Shown here one piece after another: positions 36,370 through 51,600 of a stretch of DNA of 64,000 nt (the stretch's first letter is position 1; every line of letters starts with the position of its first letter). The notes beneath the pieces are model-generated. The model made no database searches. It saw nothing but the letters and a program-made list of their open reading frames with translations, and had not been told where the DNA came from. Source of the DNA: Brugia malayi (lineage: Eukaryota > Nematoda > Chromadorea > Rhabditida > Onchocercidae); the NCBI RefSeq assembly GCF_000002995.4, contig NW_025062479.1, positions 4,946,221 through 5,010,220 on the forward strand. Direction: 5' to 3'. The position numbers and the translations under genes are program-made.

Positions 36370-39300
36370 CGACCTTATTATTTTCCTGTAATAATCCAAT
36401 CGTTTTTAAAACCCTAAAATTTTCATATTTTCTGGAAGTGAGTGTGTCTGGTGAAAATGAAAAGATAAAGAAAAGGATATAATGAGGAAGAATTACTCAA
36501 TGAGCCAACTGTTTTATATTGGAATTAATAATCCTTTTATATCAGAATTAATACTAGTTAAAAAAAAAACTGGGTTTGCATCCTGAAGTAAGACGTTATT
36601 TATTGCATATATGAAACATTCATTCCATCTGCAGGTTGTCAATGAATAAATTGAGGCAAATAGTTAAACAATAACATTTTATTTGTAATAGTTTAAACAA
36701 TAACACTTTATCACACAGAAAAAGATTAATATAATGGATGGTATTCAGAATTTCCACGCAGCTTTGATTATTTTGGTGCAAAGACACTGATTTGCAAGGT
36801 TTTTGGCTGAATCTTAACTACAGTTTCTTCTAAAGTAATTCAAAAGATTAATATAATAATTATTAATGCAGAAATGGGGAACGCTATGTTATTGTTTGGG
36901 TTTTAAACAAAACATGGAATTAAAAAATTGGAATTTCTTAAATTAAATACATTAATTGTTCTATAACCTGCTCATATTATTGATCTTTTTGCCGAGTGAC
37001 ACGAAATATATAAAATGATAGATAAAGTAATTCGTTCTACTTTAAAGAGCACTTTCCAAAACTGATTAATCTATGAGAACAATTTTCTAACGTACTATTA
37101 TCGGTACGTTATTGAACGAACATTCATCAAACAATCCAATCACCTGTTTGTTACTCACCTATACCTATTTTCGACGTATTCTATTCCCGTTCATACAGTT
37201 TTCCATGTTTCAAAGCTGGAAATATTTTTACGTGTTAAAAATGTCATAAATGGCATTTACGTTGTAGCAAAAAAAAATTATGAACATCATTTTATTTCTA
37301 TTCTAATGCGTTAGGTTTTTCAAGAAAGTTGCTGGTACCATAAAGAATTCCGATTATATATATATTAAATGACTACCATCAGTGCTTCACTGAAAAACAA
37401 CAGGCTTTTTTGCGCTGAAGCATTATTTTTTTCTGTTAACTTGCTCATGCATACGTAAGTAACTCATGGAATCGTCCACCAACATCAATTCTAGCTGACA
37501 AACAGAAAGTTTAAGATTTAACAACTGCAACAAAAAGCAAAACGAAACACTGGGGAAGAAATAGTTTTATTTTTGTAATTCTTAAATAATTTTGCTTTCG
37601 TAATTGTTCTTTTAACGTTAATTTTCTGTAAGTACTCGTCACACTTATAAAAGATTCGCTGATATTTCAGTGCTCATCAAATCATTCAGTGAACATTTGT
37701 CTCTTCGTGTCTGTATATCTTCACTTTTAGTTTTTAGACCATTTGTCCTTCTTCTCTTGGTGGTATTACAGATTGAAGGAGTAATTTTTCCGCCATTTTA
37801 GCTGCTATAACGTTCTATTAAGACTGGAAGTTGATTTAGGAAATTTCTATTTATCAGAATTAGTTGAAACATTGTGGTCTTATTATGCATTATTATATAT
37901 GACTGTTTATTAGGTAAGCAAAATACGTTCATTCCATCGTGTTTATTAATCAATGATGACAGCGCTACTTTTAACGTACTGTTCCTTCTATTAACTCTTA
38001 ATTCTATTTCATAATCAGAGGCATAAAATATATGTGAAGCTGTCATAAAATAATTTACTTTAAGCAGTCATACATTCTTTTTCTTTTTTTGTCTCCTTTA
38101 TCCTTTATATCCTTCTTATGTTCGTAAAATTTCCTGAATGAAATGAACAGATGTTTTCTCTGTTTGTTATTGCGCTATTTTAACTCAGCCTTACTTTGTC
38201 AGATCCGTTGAAGAAAGTGAAGTTTTACGTTCACAAAGTACACTAGCCAAATACCCAAATAACGACAAAAAAAGTCAAATTCAATTCTTTCATTATCTTT
38301 CATTGAAGGGACAGGAATGACGGAGTGGTCATCCACTGCGAATGTAAAATCGTCTCGAAATTTTTGAAAACATTTCCTTCATCGACTGATGATAGTCTAA
38401 TAGCTAGAATTAGACCCCGATGAATCCCATTCTGCAATACGTCCCATTTGTAACTATGTCATTACCGATGAAAATGGTTATTTGAAAGGACAGCTTCATT
38501 TTGCCGAGAGATTGGGAAATGACAATGATGATTTTTGAAGTTCTTCGCTACAGTGCTGTGAGAGTCATCATGGATGTCATTACAATCTCCATCGTATTCA
38601 CCATTTGGGTGAGAAGTGTGAGAAGAGAAAATATAATGAACCCTGAAGATGAGCGAGAAGTATTGTTGTTTGCAAAATATAACGTCGTGGAAAGTTTAAT
38701 AGATACAGCAACAATACCTGGTTGGAAAAGGTGACGAGAAAGCTTTAATTGGAGGGAAATGGCAGTATCAGAGGGTGGTAGATAGAGCAGGACAGGGTAT
38801 GTAGGAGGAAGAGTTGTCAGAGTGACCAAAGTAATCAGAGTAGCCATTGCATTGTCTATGGTCAGATTGAGGACACAGCGACAGCAATGTTGCGAACCGG
38901 AGAATTCCTCCCTCTCTTCATTTACAGCCTTACTGTTGGCCCTCGAATAACGCTGGATAATGGTCAGAATAAAAAAAAAAAGGATTATTGGCCAGTTATT
39001 CTCCTATTTATCATATTTCCGTATTTTATAATATAAGGGTTAGTATAGCGCGTTGTTGTAGTATGATCGTTATGGAGTGGTTAAGATGTGAATTCTTTGT
39101 CGCTACATTTACTTAACTAGTTAAACTATAGATGTGTTTCGCTAATTCTCATTATAATCTGTGGTTAACATTTCGCTGGTGATATTCTTTATACATTCCT
39201 TTTTCTGTCCATTCGTTTTATATTTCTCTGGGAAGTTATCCAACTCTTTCCTTCTATTTTCGTCAAAAAAAACTCGTGAATCCATTTGTTGAATTGTAAA

Positions 39301-39413
39301 ATAAGTGACGGGACTTTAAGTTTGTCAGAAAACAATTTCAAATACGAAAAAACTGCCATTTTTCAGTACTACAAAACACTTTTCAGTACTAACAAAAAGC
39401 TGATTGCACACAA
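36370..39413. other. Intergenic: deiodinase to KIF21-type kinesin
   Basis: The stretch carries the deiodinase 3' end and probably the kinesin promoter. A minus-strand ORF of 82 codons (38046-37798) and overlapping ORFs on both strands at 38501-38847 are open. None has domain features or supporting splice extension, so I do not annotate them as genes. Confidence 0.5.
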
Positions 39414-42400
39414 ATGGACGACTCAAGTTGTGTGCGCGTTGCAGTAAGGTGATATTTCCTAACATTTTATCCACACTGTTATTGTTGAAGGCTGAAATGC
39501 TGAAGGAACTCTTGCTAAATTTCTGCCTAATTTCCTATAACAACTCAAAATACTGCTAAGTTGTCTTTTTATTTACACCTACAGAAGTAGGGCAATTAGC
39601 AACGAAACCGCTATGAAAAGATAGAAATAGGTAAGAAATAGCGTGTGTCATTTGTTTCAGTTTCATTTTTCAGCATTCCTTTAACTTGTTTGCAGGGTGA
39701 GACCGCAATCTGAGCGAGAGAAAGTTGAAAACAGTCACGTTTGTACAAATGTTTTACAAAAAGAAGCACAGGTACCGGACTGCACAAATTTGCTTGCACT
39801 AGCATGCATTTTCATAGCATATGTAAAATGCAATAGCTGACTTATTAAAGTTTATTTGCATAAATTGTCAATTGTTGTCTTGTTTACAGATAACGATTGG
39901 TGGTGAAAGAAGCTTTACATTTGATTATGCATTTGATATTGGAACTCATCAGCAAAAAATTTATGATGATTGTGTTAAAAATTTAATCGAAGGAACTTTT
40001 GAAGGTTTTAATGCAACCGTTCTAGCTTATGGTCAGGTGTGTTTCTCATTTTGTAGAAATATTTGACCAAGTACATTTATTACTGTCTAGTGCTGCCTCA
40101 TTTCAGTTTCATTAATTTTGTGCTGATACGGTGTTTTTTGTGACACTTGCTTACTGTCTAGATTTATCACATTCGTTTGTTTCTGTAAGAATGCGTGATT
40201 ATTTGTAAGTATGCATGGAATTCATAAACTTCCAAGTATAATGTGTAATATAATGTGTTACAGACTGGCAGTGGTAAAACTTATACGATGGGTACAGCGT
40301 TTGATATGATGGATGTAATGAACGAAATCGATGTGGGTATTGTGCCACGCGCCATTAGGCATCTGTTTTCTGGAATGGACTCTCGCAAACAACAGGCTTT
40401 AGAGCAAGGTTTCGTAGAGCCTTGTTTTGACATTGTTGCACAGTTTGTTGAGGTACGTTAAACAGAAATGCTTCTTAAAGCGCAAATCAAATTAAAAGTT
40501 TTTTCACCTTCAATTCCGCTTTTTCGATTTATCCATCATTCGACTAATCCATATTTTTCCAATCAAAGCACTCTTTTTTTCAGTTGTACAATGAAGATAT
40601 AATTGATTTATTAAGCCATGAACGATCACCTACAGGCCTTCGTATTCACGAAGATGCGAAGGGAGAAATCTTCTTAAATGGTGTAACACGAGTTACAGTA
40701 ACAAGTCCCTCACAGGTTAATAACATTTGAACTCTACCATGACTTGTTAAAATCAGTTTTTAAAACTACTATCCAAAGTACTTTTAGAACAAGGCCTTTT
40801 TATGTTATCTGTTACTTTAGTGCATTACACAGTTTGATGAAATTGATGAAATGTGAGGATGTTTTTCAAGATATGAATTTCATGGTTTCCTCGATTTTAG
40901 ACACTGGAGGTCTTGAAAAATGGTGCACTAAATCGAAAAACTGCGTCAACCAATATGAATGAACAATCATCGCGTTCACATGCCATTTTCACAGTGATAA
41001 TTAAACAACAACGGACTGTTGTTGTCAAAGTACATCATTTAGCTTAGTAACATTTAAATTCGCATTTATGCTCTCCACTAGATTTTTATGTCTAGCAATT
41101 TAAAGTTTTTGGTTTCAGCCGTGTTTTGATCCGCAAACTGTTGAACAAGGTGACGAAACTTCTGCATCAGAAGATCCTCCTGCGACTGAGCTGGAACTTC
41201 TAAGTGCCAAGTTTCATTTCGTTGATTTGGCTGGTTCGGAGCGTTTAAAACGCACCGGTGCTACTGGTGATCGAATTAAAGAAGGGATTAATATCAATTT
41301 TGGATTGGTATTAACTTCTCCTTTATTTTTCTTTAATATGCAAAACTAAAAAATTGTTTTTCTACTCTTGTCGATAAGGGCTGTATATCGAAAAGAATAT
41401 TATGTCAAGCATAATATTTCTTTTGATTCCAGTTAGCATTGGGTAATGTTATATGCGCTTTAACTACACCCACAGCAGTGGACAAAATGGTGCATATACC
41501 ATATCGAGATTCAAAGCTAACTCGTCTTCTCCAAGATTCACTTGGCGGAAACAGGTCATGATCAAAATTATTCATGAATAACACGCTTTTTGTTAGTAAA
41601 ATGAAATCAGTATATTAGTATGATATATGGCGGTTTTTAGTCGAACTTTAATGATTGCCTGTATCAGTCCATCGGATTGCGATTACGTAGAAACACTAAA
41701 TACCCTGAAATATGCTAACCGAGCAAAAGATATCAAAAATAAGGTATTTTATTATTTCAGTTTAACAAGATTTATTTATACTAATTTATGAATTTAGAAT
41801 ATGATGCACCTGTGCAGTTAGATTTTTTAGGTTATAGCAAATCAGGATAAGTCAAGCAAATTAATTGGAACTTTGCGCTCACGCATAGCCGAATTAGAGG
41901 CCGAATTGTTAGACTTTAAACAGGTTATTTTATAGTGCTGCTGTGTATTTCAACCCTCATGAATTTAAGTGGTCAAATTAACATAGTTTTTTCTTTTTTT
42001 TAAAAAAAAAAAAATAAAGCATCCTACTTTATATTGTGAATACCTCTAAAAGATTAGTCAATCACATATTTTGCAGGGTCGAATAATAGTTTCAGATGGT
42101 ATTGAGTCCTTCAACGATCAGTATAGAGAGAACGTTTTGTTACAGGTTTGATATATAAATAGCTAGTGGATAGAAGATTCAAATTAAGGGAAGTTATTGG
42201 TATCCATTTTTGTGATGCCAAATTAGCAGTGGAAGCTTTATTCAGGCTTTATAAAAGGTGAATTTAATACATTCTCGGGGATATGTTTTTAAGTATGGTG
42301 AAATGTTGAGAATAAAAAAAGTTTTTTTCACAACTTATTGTTTTAAATTTAAAGTTATTAGAGTTCATTTTATTGCTAAAGTGACTTGAATCATTGCTTC

Positions 42401-45400
42401 AGGCAGATGTAAGTCAATTAAGAATTCGGATCAAGGCTTTACAAGAAACGGTTGAAATGCTAAGAGCTCGGAATGTCCAGCTGTTAGCTGAAAAAAATGA
42501 AGGATGTACAAGAATGCGTATTTCGGACAGTCATGATCAGCAAGTATGTATTGGTAAGCGTTTAAGAAAGCACACATTTGAATAAGTTCAGTGATGATGA
42601 AAAGTCATGAACTGTTTTTGTAGAAAGTACAACTAACGAAGTAGGAGAACAAGAAGGTGATGCATTTGGTAATGCAGTGCGCGTATACATTGATGAACTT
42701 GAATCTCTGAGGTAATGTTTTCCTTTTTCCTTTCAAATCTTTTAGAAATGAAATTGAGAAAAAAAAAACCTCTAATATCATTCATCCAGTATATATGTCA
42801 AATTACAGACTGTTATTCACATTAAGACAAATATTTAGATGCGCATTAATGGAATCACATGCAACAAATGAGCAATTGCACCAGCAAATGAATCGCTGGA
42901 AAGCGATAGCAGCGAATAATACGCCAAAAATGCATGTAGACTATTTAGTCAACTGTGCTGCTGTTATCAGCAATTCATCGGGTAATAATGCGGAAAGAGT
43001 CACAGCATCCACTCCAACTTTCTCACTGATCCAGGAAGCAAAAGCGGATATTAAGCGTATGAAACAAAGTATAATAGAAAGTAAGCTTGATCGGGACATT
43101 CTCCGTTTCTTATAATTCTAACTTTTTTCTCTAAGTTTATCTTCATTAGGTATTATTTACTTTTTATTTCTTGGAGTTAAGGTTCACTTGAAGAGGAGAA
43201 GATAAATAATGATGAAGCGAAAATAAATGCGGATGATGTGATGAAATCTAGTGTAGTGATGGATGACTTTGAGGTGGACTATGAAGATGACGAAGATATC
43301 GAAGTTGAAAATGAAGCAGAAACAGGTGATGTTCTGTTATCGTTGTAGATTTCCGTCATTCATTGCGAATTTAGTGTCGAAAGTATTTCTCGGGTTGTTG
43401 AAGTTTACAGCTTTCACACATACTGTTCTCATACTTCCGAATTTTTTTTCTCACTTTTATTGTCTTGAGATTGGTGACTTTTTACTCTCTTTTTTATAGA
43501 ATGTTTTAAACTCAGAGACAATCTCGCCGACTTACAGGCGGAAATATCGATCAAAGAGCGCTTAGTCATTGAGCTTGAGCAAAGTGAGCGTCGCCTTGCC
43601 GAGGTTTTGTACTCTTTTCCTTCATTTAGAATCTGAATTATTTGTTTTTTGGTCATTTTATAACTCTTAATATGTCTTATGTCTTGTTATACATATCACA
43701 TCTTGAAAATTTGAATTTACGGTGCAAATCATGTATGAGAAGAAGTTGGCAGAATTGTCGTTGCGGATAAATGAAATGGAAATAGAGCGCGATCGAGTAT
43801 TGGCTGAAATAGGTGAGTGAATATGTAGCCATGTGGAATGTAGGACACATGTCTCATTCCACATCTTAAATGAAACAGTTATTCAAATTCTCATCTTAAT
43901 GGAGCGGTTTAGCTGGATTTTGCAATATTGTTGCATGCTGCTGCGTTATATAAAATTTTTATAATTTAATTGGAATTATTTTCACAAAATGTTTGTACCA
44001 AGTCTTTTGTCTTCGTAAAGATGTTATTTCCTCTATATGTTTTTCAGCAGCAAAACATTCACAGAAAGTTGTTGATGCAGAACAAGTTCGCAAGATTCGT
44101 GAAGATTATGAAAGGAAACTAACTGCAATGCGCGATGAATTCAGGAAGTTGCAGTCTGTTGAACGTGAACATCGTCGAATGCAAGCAAAACAAGTTGCAG
44201 AGCAGCAACAGCTTTTACGGTTGAGGAATGAATTAAATGAATTAAAGAAAACAAAGGTAGATTTAACTGGTGGTTGAAATTTGCTGAGTTTTTTTTCATT
44301 CACAAAATGCCTAGTTATCTAGAATTATGCCTAGCTATCTATTACGCTAGAAAAAACTAGAATGCCTAGTTATCTTTGTTTTCTAAAGCTCCGGTTCCTA
44401 AACCTTTTGATCAGCTTAAATTGTCTCATCCCTATACACCGACACTGGAAGTTGATTTATGTGTGATGCAGGTTCAATTGATGCAGCGAATCAAAGAAGA
44501 AGCCAGGCGTGCTAAAGCAACTGAATTAGCAAACATGAAGAAGCTAGCTGGTTTAGAAAAAGAGTCTAGGTTATTTTATTGATATGATTCTGTCAAGCTT
44601 CTATTTTTGTATTTACCTAATTTTGCCTGCTGTTTTCTCTCTGTTGGTCTACTGCATCATTCCATAAAACTCTTTTACTGTGTTCTCAGTATAATGAGTT
44701 GCACTCATCACTAAGGTAAAAATTTCAGGAAGAAAGATAACTTAATCCAAAAACTTCAAAACAAAGATCGTCAACGAGAAGACTTTCTAAAAAGATCAAC
44801 CGACGAAGTTAATCGCTTGCGCCAGCAGGTCCGTCAGGTAACTAGATGAGTAACTTTTATACTGAATGTGTATTTTATGAATAGTTCTAGTGATAAAATA
44901 AGAACTGCTTTAGCGCAGTACTTATGATCGTAAAACTGAGCGAAGTGGAACACAGCGGAACATGCGATCTGCATCACTGCGTCAAGGTTGTGGTACAGTC
45001 CCTTTGACGAAACTGGAGGTGAACAAGGCGAAAGCGAAGTGGATGGCTATTGTAAAAAATGCGAGTTTTTCAGATTGTGTAACTTTGTTTCCTGTGTAAT
45101 AAAATATACTTTGCAGCTTATCGAAACATGTTTTCAATTTCTACAATTATATTACAGATACGTCGCAGGATCAGTCAGCGTCAGGCAGTCACCAAGATGG
45201 AAGACGAACTGGAGAAAATTGTAGCTGAGAAACGTATTCTAGCTGAAGAAATTCAACGGCTAGTATGTTATACACTTTTGAAAATGTTTTCAGAATTTAA
45301 TTTCGTCATGTGCTTCATGTTAGAAGGGAAACTAAAGATTTGCATTGAGGATTAACAGTTTTTACCGACGTTGCTTGCTTATTCGTTTTGCTAATAGAAC

Positions 45401-48400
45401 TTATATCATTAATAGAAATTCGGTCTCGAATGAAAGTTTTTGCTTAATAAATTAACTTGTCTAGAATTTAAACATCTACCGACGAAAACAGGGTAAGCAA
45501 TAACAGCATAATTTTTTAAAGACAGTGTGATAATCTTAAGTAGACTTATGTGATACATTCCATCAGGAACAACAATTTATCAAGGCGAAAGATCTGGCTG
45601 AAAGGGATCTTATTGGTGAACACATTGATGGTTGCTATGCGAAGATGCGCTATGTTCAGGAACAATTCACGGAATTGAGAAATACAATTGCCGGTATCGA
45701 CACTGAGAAAGTTAGTGTCTTTTCCGGGTTTTATCTCAGCAAGATGTCTTAACATGATTTTAGTAATTATTTTTGTTCGTAAGTTTCATAGGATGACAGT
45801 TGTAAAGATAGCAGGGTTATGTAATCATTAAATTACTGATGGTATCCCATATTTTTACATCCATAAGCTAAGCGTTTTCCATTCAATTCAAGTTTGTTTA
45901 CTCGATAGAAGTATTCCTGCCCACATGTCTTTTTTTATTTTTATTTTTATTTAACCTGCATAACTTACAACTGATTTGAACAGAATTTTTCCTTAAGCAT
46001 AGCTAGCTAGTAAATGTTGTAGATTTTGTTACAGTTCTCACCCCTGACGGGAGATAGTCCCAAGACTTTTTTCCGCAAAACGTGACAAAACGAATTCTGT
46101 AGTTTTTTATTAGTTAAATTTCATCTGTATGCGTGTGCACTGATGTTTTAAAAACTTTTTTCTTCATCTGTTTGCAACTGATAATCAAGTTTTTTGAGCT
46201 GTCCTAAACTAACCCACATTTTCGGTCTCATTTGTTTAAGAGCGTAATCCTAACCTCAGATCAAACTTCGTTATGTGTTAAAATAGCTTCAAAAATTTCA
46301 CTTTTGCACGAAAAAAAAATTGGAGACAAAAGTCGCTTGTGACTCTGTATTCACAGCTAGCACTGAGTTATGTAACTACACAAATCTGGCATCAACTTTT
46401 AGTAGAAAGAATTGTGTGTGCCGATTTTGGAAATCCAAACTATGTAAAAATAGAAGTGATAAACAGCTTAATTGTTTTGGTAATAAGGAAAACATTTTCA
46501 GCACTGATATACATTAATGATGGTTTCAGAATTTATAAAATATTAGTAATGGGGCCTTCTTGCCACACATCACTTTTGTCTAATTAAGGACAAGTAGGCT
46601 ATCAGATCCTTAACTAATCAGCGACAAAATAAAACTAACGGACGAAGCGTGGTGAAAACCATATTGCAATACCAGTAAAAAAATTAAACAACGAATGCGT
46701 GGGAGAATGATTGAACTGTCTGATTGTTAACCCAGCTAAAATTTTTAAGTTTAAGCTTTATCAAAGAGTGAAGAAAGGCTATTTGGATGACTGGATATAG
46801 CTTCGTTTTCTGAGTGGGAAGCTACTTAATATTGAAGGTATTTTGATTTATTTCATTGTCTACATTTTAGAGAAAAGAATTTCTGCTTGTTATTGCTATT
46901 CAGTTAGATTGAAATGGCTACCCTCACTGTTTGCGATGAGCGGTTTACCTTTATTCTGGATTATTGTAAATCTGTTTACTTTATTCTTAAACATGTTTTA
47001 AACATTAAGTACAAGTGATGAAGTTCATTCGACCATCGTGGTAGCTTCTTGTAGTATTGAATTCAGAGGTTGCGAATTGCTAGTACCACTTTCTTCTTGA
47101 CTCAGATTGCTTTCACACATTGATTTCCTGGATATCCTTACAATAGTTGAGCGTCGAGCTGCTGAATTCGGTATAATTACTTCTGGGAGTGATCTGAAAG
47201 GCGTAAGTATTACAAGATTCGAAATTTAAATATAGATTCTACTTCATTTTTATCCTCCTTTTTGTGCAGTCAGAACGGTGTTTTGGTTGTTGACCTCTGT
47301 TTCGTGATGGCGAAGTTATTTTAACTTTTTTTTTTATCCATGAAATTTCCGACTAAGCCATGAATATTTAATTATCGGAACTGTTGCATTACTCAATGTC
47401 AATGTTGTAGTTTTTGTTGTTATAGCATATATCCCTACCAAAAGTGTATAAGCTTGTCGTTAAGCCGTTGTATTTGACCTCATGTGTAGGAAGTCTGTGG
47501 TTGGGAATGCATGATCCTTGCAGTGTATCGAGAATATTTCCGAGAATATTCCCTTGCTTTGGAAATAACTATCTCTACTCGTTTTTTTGTGCTGTATTTA
47601 CATTTCTAAATTTCTTTCTAAATTTCTAAGGTTCTTTATGGTTAAATAAGAAAGGAAAAAAAAAAGTTAGCTTCGAAGCACGATGGGACATGTTTTAGTA
47701 TGTTTCAAACTTATAAAAAAAGTGGACCGTTTCGCCTTTCTCATTGTTTGCACTGCAAGTACAGCAAATAAAAAGGCACACAGTGCAGCACCAGCAGCAA
47801 ATAGTAATCTTCTCCACTGAACATCTTGACTGAACACTGTTAGCCATATGCATATGCTGAAGCTGAGTAGTGATCCAATCATGCAGAGGAAAAGCTTAAA
47901 AAGTTGTAGTTTGCATGATCGAATGGTAAACACTATTTGTTATGGGAAAATAGAGAACTTAATTTGGTATACGAATCTCTTCTTTAGACTGAAATTTCAA
48001 TTCTGTTTGGAAATTAATTCTATTTTTTGGTTTCACTAGAACTTTAATTCAGTTTCGAGATTGTGTTATGTTTTTAATTTAAATTCCAAATTTTTAGTAA
48101 GCGAATAAAAGAAGTTGGGACACAATTGGCAAATATTGTATGCTCTCTGCATTATCTTCACTAGTTAAGGACCGATTAATTAAAATTTTGGCTAAATGAT
48201 AATGAAAGCGGAAAAATATAACCTGTCCACCCAGTGAAGTTCTATTTGCTCGTTTGCGCGTGCTGATTGTATGTTGAAGCGGTATTTTTATGGTTCCGCT
48301 GCAATGACTGCCACGTCCTTCCCCGTAATAGTTTTGCTAGAATAAATAGAAGTAAAATAACTGAAACACTAAATGTTTGTTAGATTTGGTAGTGTAAGAA

Positions 48401-48576
48401 GAAAGTTTTCTTAGGGATCTGTTCTAAAATTAATTACCAGTCTGTAAATATTAAATATTGATTTCTGGATTTTTTTTTTTTTTTTTTTTTGTTTTGAGTA
48501 GTTATTGTGAAGATATTACTTGTTGGTTGGAAAAAAATTTCTTTGAACCACTAAAACACTTCTGAAACCTTCTGTT

Positions 48577-48609
<33 letters not shown>

Positions 48610-51600
48610 TGTTAGCATGAAAAAATCTCATTTTTTGGATTACTAGTTTTAGTGGCTAGAGATAATTAAGATGATGAAGGATAAAATATCAGCTAAAACT
48701 TTTAGTCTTATATCTTCAGGAAGACAGTACATAGATTTGTTTTTAGTAGCGTTTATGAATTTTTTGATTTCAAAACAAAGAAAAAAGTAATTAATTTACT
48801 TTCACTGCAGTACTTGATCTTCGGTATTCTTGGGACATAGGAGACCGTTTACTGCCGTTGCTTACGATGGTCTCGCTTCAAATACATCTGCAATTGCCGA
48901 AAATACATCTGCAATGCTTCAGATACAACTGCAATTTTTAAATAGTGTTCCTTAATAACGGTTTTAAAGAAAAAAGTGGTATGTAATAGGATAGGCCTAG
49001 CAACCTACATGAGATATTGGTGCATGAAACTTTGTTAGTTAATACAACAGCACAAAAGATAATTTGAAAATGCTTGGTTGAGAATTGGAGAAAAACAACA
49101 AAAAAACAAAATTTTTTAATAAATTATCCAGGATTCACTACTGTTTGAAAGGGAATGTGGTGGGATCATTCTTTAATTGGAGTTACGGTCAAAAAATAAT
49201 TTAAAAAATTGGTTGCACATATATTAAAATGAGAAACTTGATGAAGAAGGAAACAGTATAGCTTTCCCAGAAGCTGAAAGTCGAGAATGTGTCATTTTAC
49301 AAAAAGATTAGATGCGAACAGAAGATTCATATTTTTTCGAATTTGAATGGTTTGAAATTTTTTGTTAATAAATAAATGGATGATAGTGATCTTGCAAGAC
49401 TTTTTTATACAAAAATGTGTAATGGGTCTGGATGTGTTAGGAAACGTGTAGTATTTAACTGTCTTCAATACATTTGTAATAAAAAAGCTAGTAAGTTTAT
49501 AAAAATCTTCATCTGTTTATTGCTCAGTTTCAGGTAAAATGGGGAGTCTTTTTCTATCGTTAAATAAAGCTGCTTTATCATTGATGCAAATGAAATGGTT
49601 GAAAAAAATCTGTCCATGTTAATACCGCAAACACTAAAAAACTAATTATTGAAAATGTGGAAAACTTTTAGTTGGTATTGCTTGTGTGCAAGCTCATTGA
49701 AGGTACCCGAAACATTATGCGGTGCAGTAGCGATTTGTAGGACAGGATTATTGAGGTCATTTCCAACTGCTTTTTTTTCACAGTTATAGAACTTAATTAA
49801 TTATGAGACGAAGAGCTCTGTAAGCATTTGGATGAAATTTATGACGAAAGGTTTAATTGACACCTTAGATATATAATTTAAGTAGGCTTTGAAAAGCGAT
49901 GGACATAGTGAACAAGCATTTAAAAAGTGGTAAGAAGGAGGGTCTTTTTGAAGAAAGAAGAATGTAAAGTAGAATGCGTTGTTTTTATAACTTTTGAGCA
50001 ATTTATTTTGAAATGGATGAAAATCCCAAGTAATCAAGAGAAGTTTTCTTTAAACAGTTCTAATTTAGGTGAGGTTTTAGAAAAGAAATAGTGTTTTTGA
50101 TAAAAATAACGCTTCATTAGAGCCAGCAACCAAAAGAAATAACCGTGGCAAGACCAGACTAATACTTTTCAGTGTTTTCTCCTTTCTTTTCGTCTCCGTT
50201 TATTCCATCTCTTTCTCATTCCAATCCTCTGGTAGAGCCAGAGAATATGCAATAGAGCTTGTAAGAGAAGTTTTAATTGTCTAAGTTTATGTTACTTCAT
50301 TTCATCAACAACACCGATAACAAGAGAGTTATTTGTTCCATACCTCGACTATTTTCCTGTATTTACACTTCCGCTCATTCTTTCATCAGGCTAAAACCAA
50401 AACACACCCTCCTACTGCTTATAATACTATTGCTGTTTGTTTCCAACATCCAGATTGTATTACTTAGTTTCAGTCGTAATTATTTTTCACAACTTATTTT
50501 TGTTGATTGTTAGTAATTAACAACTGATTCGATTAAAGTCAACTTATCCGTTATTCTGAATAGATTAGGACTCAGTTTTATTTTGAGAGTTCTTTTTCAT
50601 TTAAAATTTGAAAACACGACAGTGTCGATCATGTCTTAACTTCGACGCATTCTGGTGAATTGTTTAACAGCAATTAGAGCGATTACTGAGCAAAAAATAT
50701 TTAATATTATTTCAAGCCTTTTTTCTCTTTTTTTACGAAAAACAGTGCACTGCATCTTTATGCTAATTCAGAAAATTTGGCAAGCAGGAAGATAATTTTT
50801 GTATTTATAACTAATCTGCTTGACTTCCATTAAAAAATATAATTTAGGATTGAATAATGAGCTAGATAGCAGAGGGTTTCTTACTTCATCTATACTGTGG
50901 CGGATTGCAGATTAAATTAGTTTTGAAATATTTAATTCAAACATGGTAGTTCCAGATTTTTCTTTAAAAGTAAAATTTGCGTAACTTTTTTTTTTTTTTT
51001 TTTTTTTTGTTGGGAGGGCAAACAAAGCTAAAATGCATCGAGAAATTATAGCGAAGTGGAAAATTTTTGTGAAATTCTTTATTTGAGAGGGAGTGAAAAT
51101 GAGTCTGTGGAGCATATATCAATTCTTTGTTTTACAGCCATCATTAGGTTGTATAGCTTCTCCTTGGACTGAATATATCCTTTTTATTCAAGCATAGACT
51201 CATCAATTGTAAAACTACAGATTAAGTGGAATTTAGAAAGTAGTTGGAAATAAAATGACTTACCTTTTAACATTATGAGAAATGCTACAACAAATGCATG
51301 AAATGCATTTTTATTCTGAAGATTTTCTTCTCACTAAAACGAAAATCTTTTTAATGGGATGTTACTTAGTGCAGTTCAGAAACTTGCACATAAGGACTGC
51401 ATATTACAGTAAAATAGCTTTATTTTTAGTAGAGAAACCCAAAGCTTAAAAGGATTACTTAACTGTCCGAAAATTTCTGACGGAGAACAAAACCAAATTG
51501 TAGTTAAGAGTGATTTAAGTACTCTTTTTCCATCTTTATAGGTTCTCATGTTTTGCTTTCAAAGATGGTCTTGTTTTATTAAAATCAAAATTCATCAGTT

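Noticed and set aside
38501..38847. Overlapping ORFs on both strands
   Set aside because: Opposite-strand ORFs of similar length with low-complexity Thr/Leu or Val/Arg content; typical shadows, with no splice sites that extend them.
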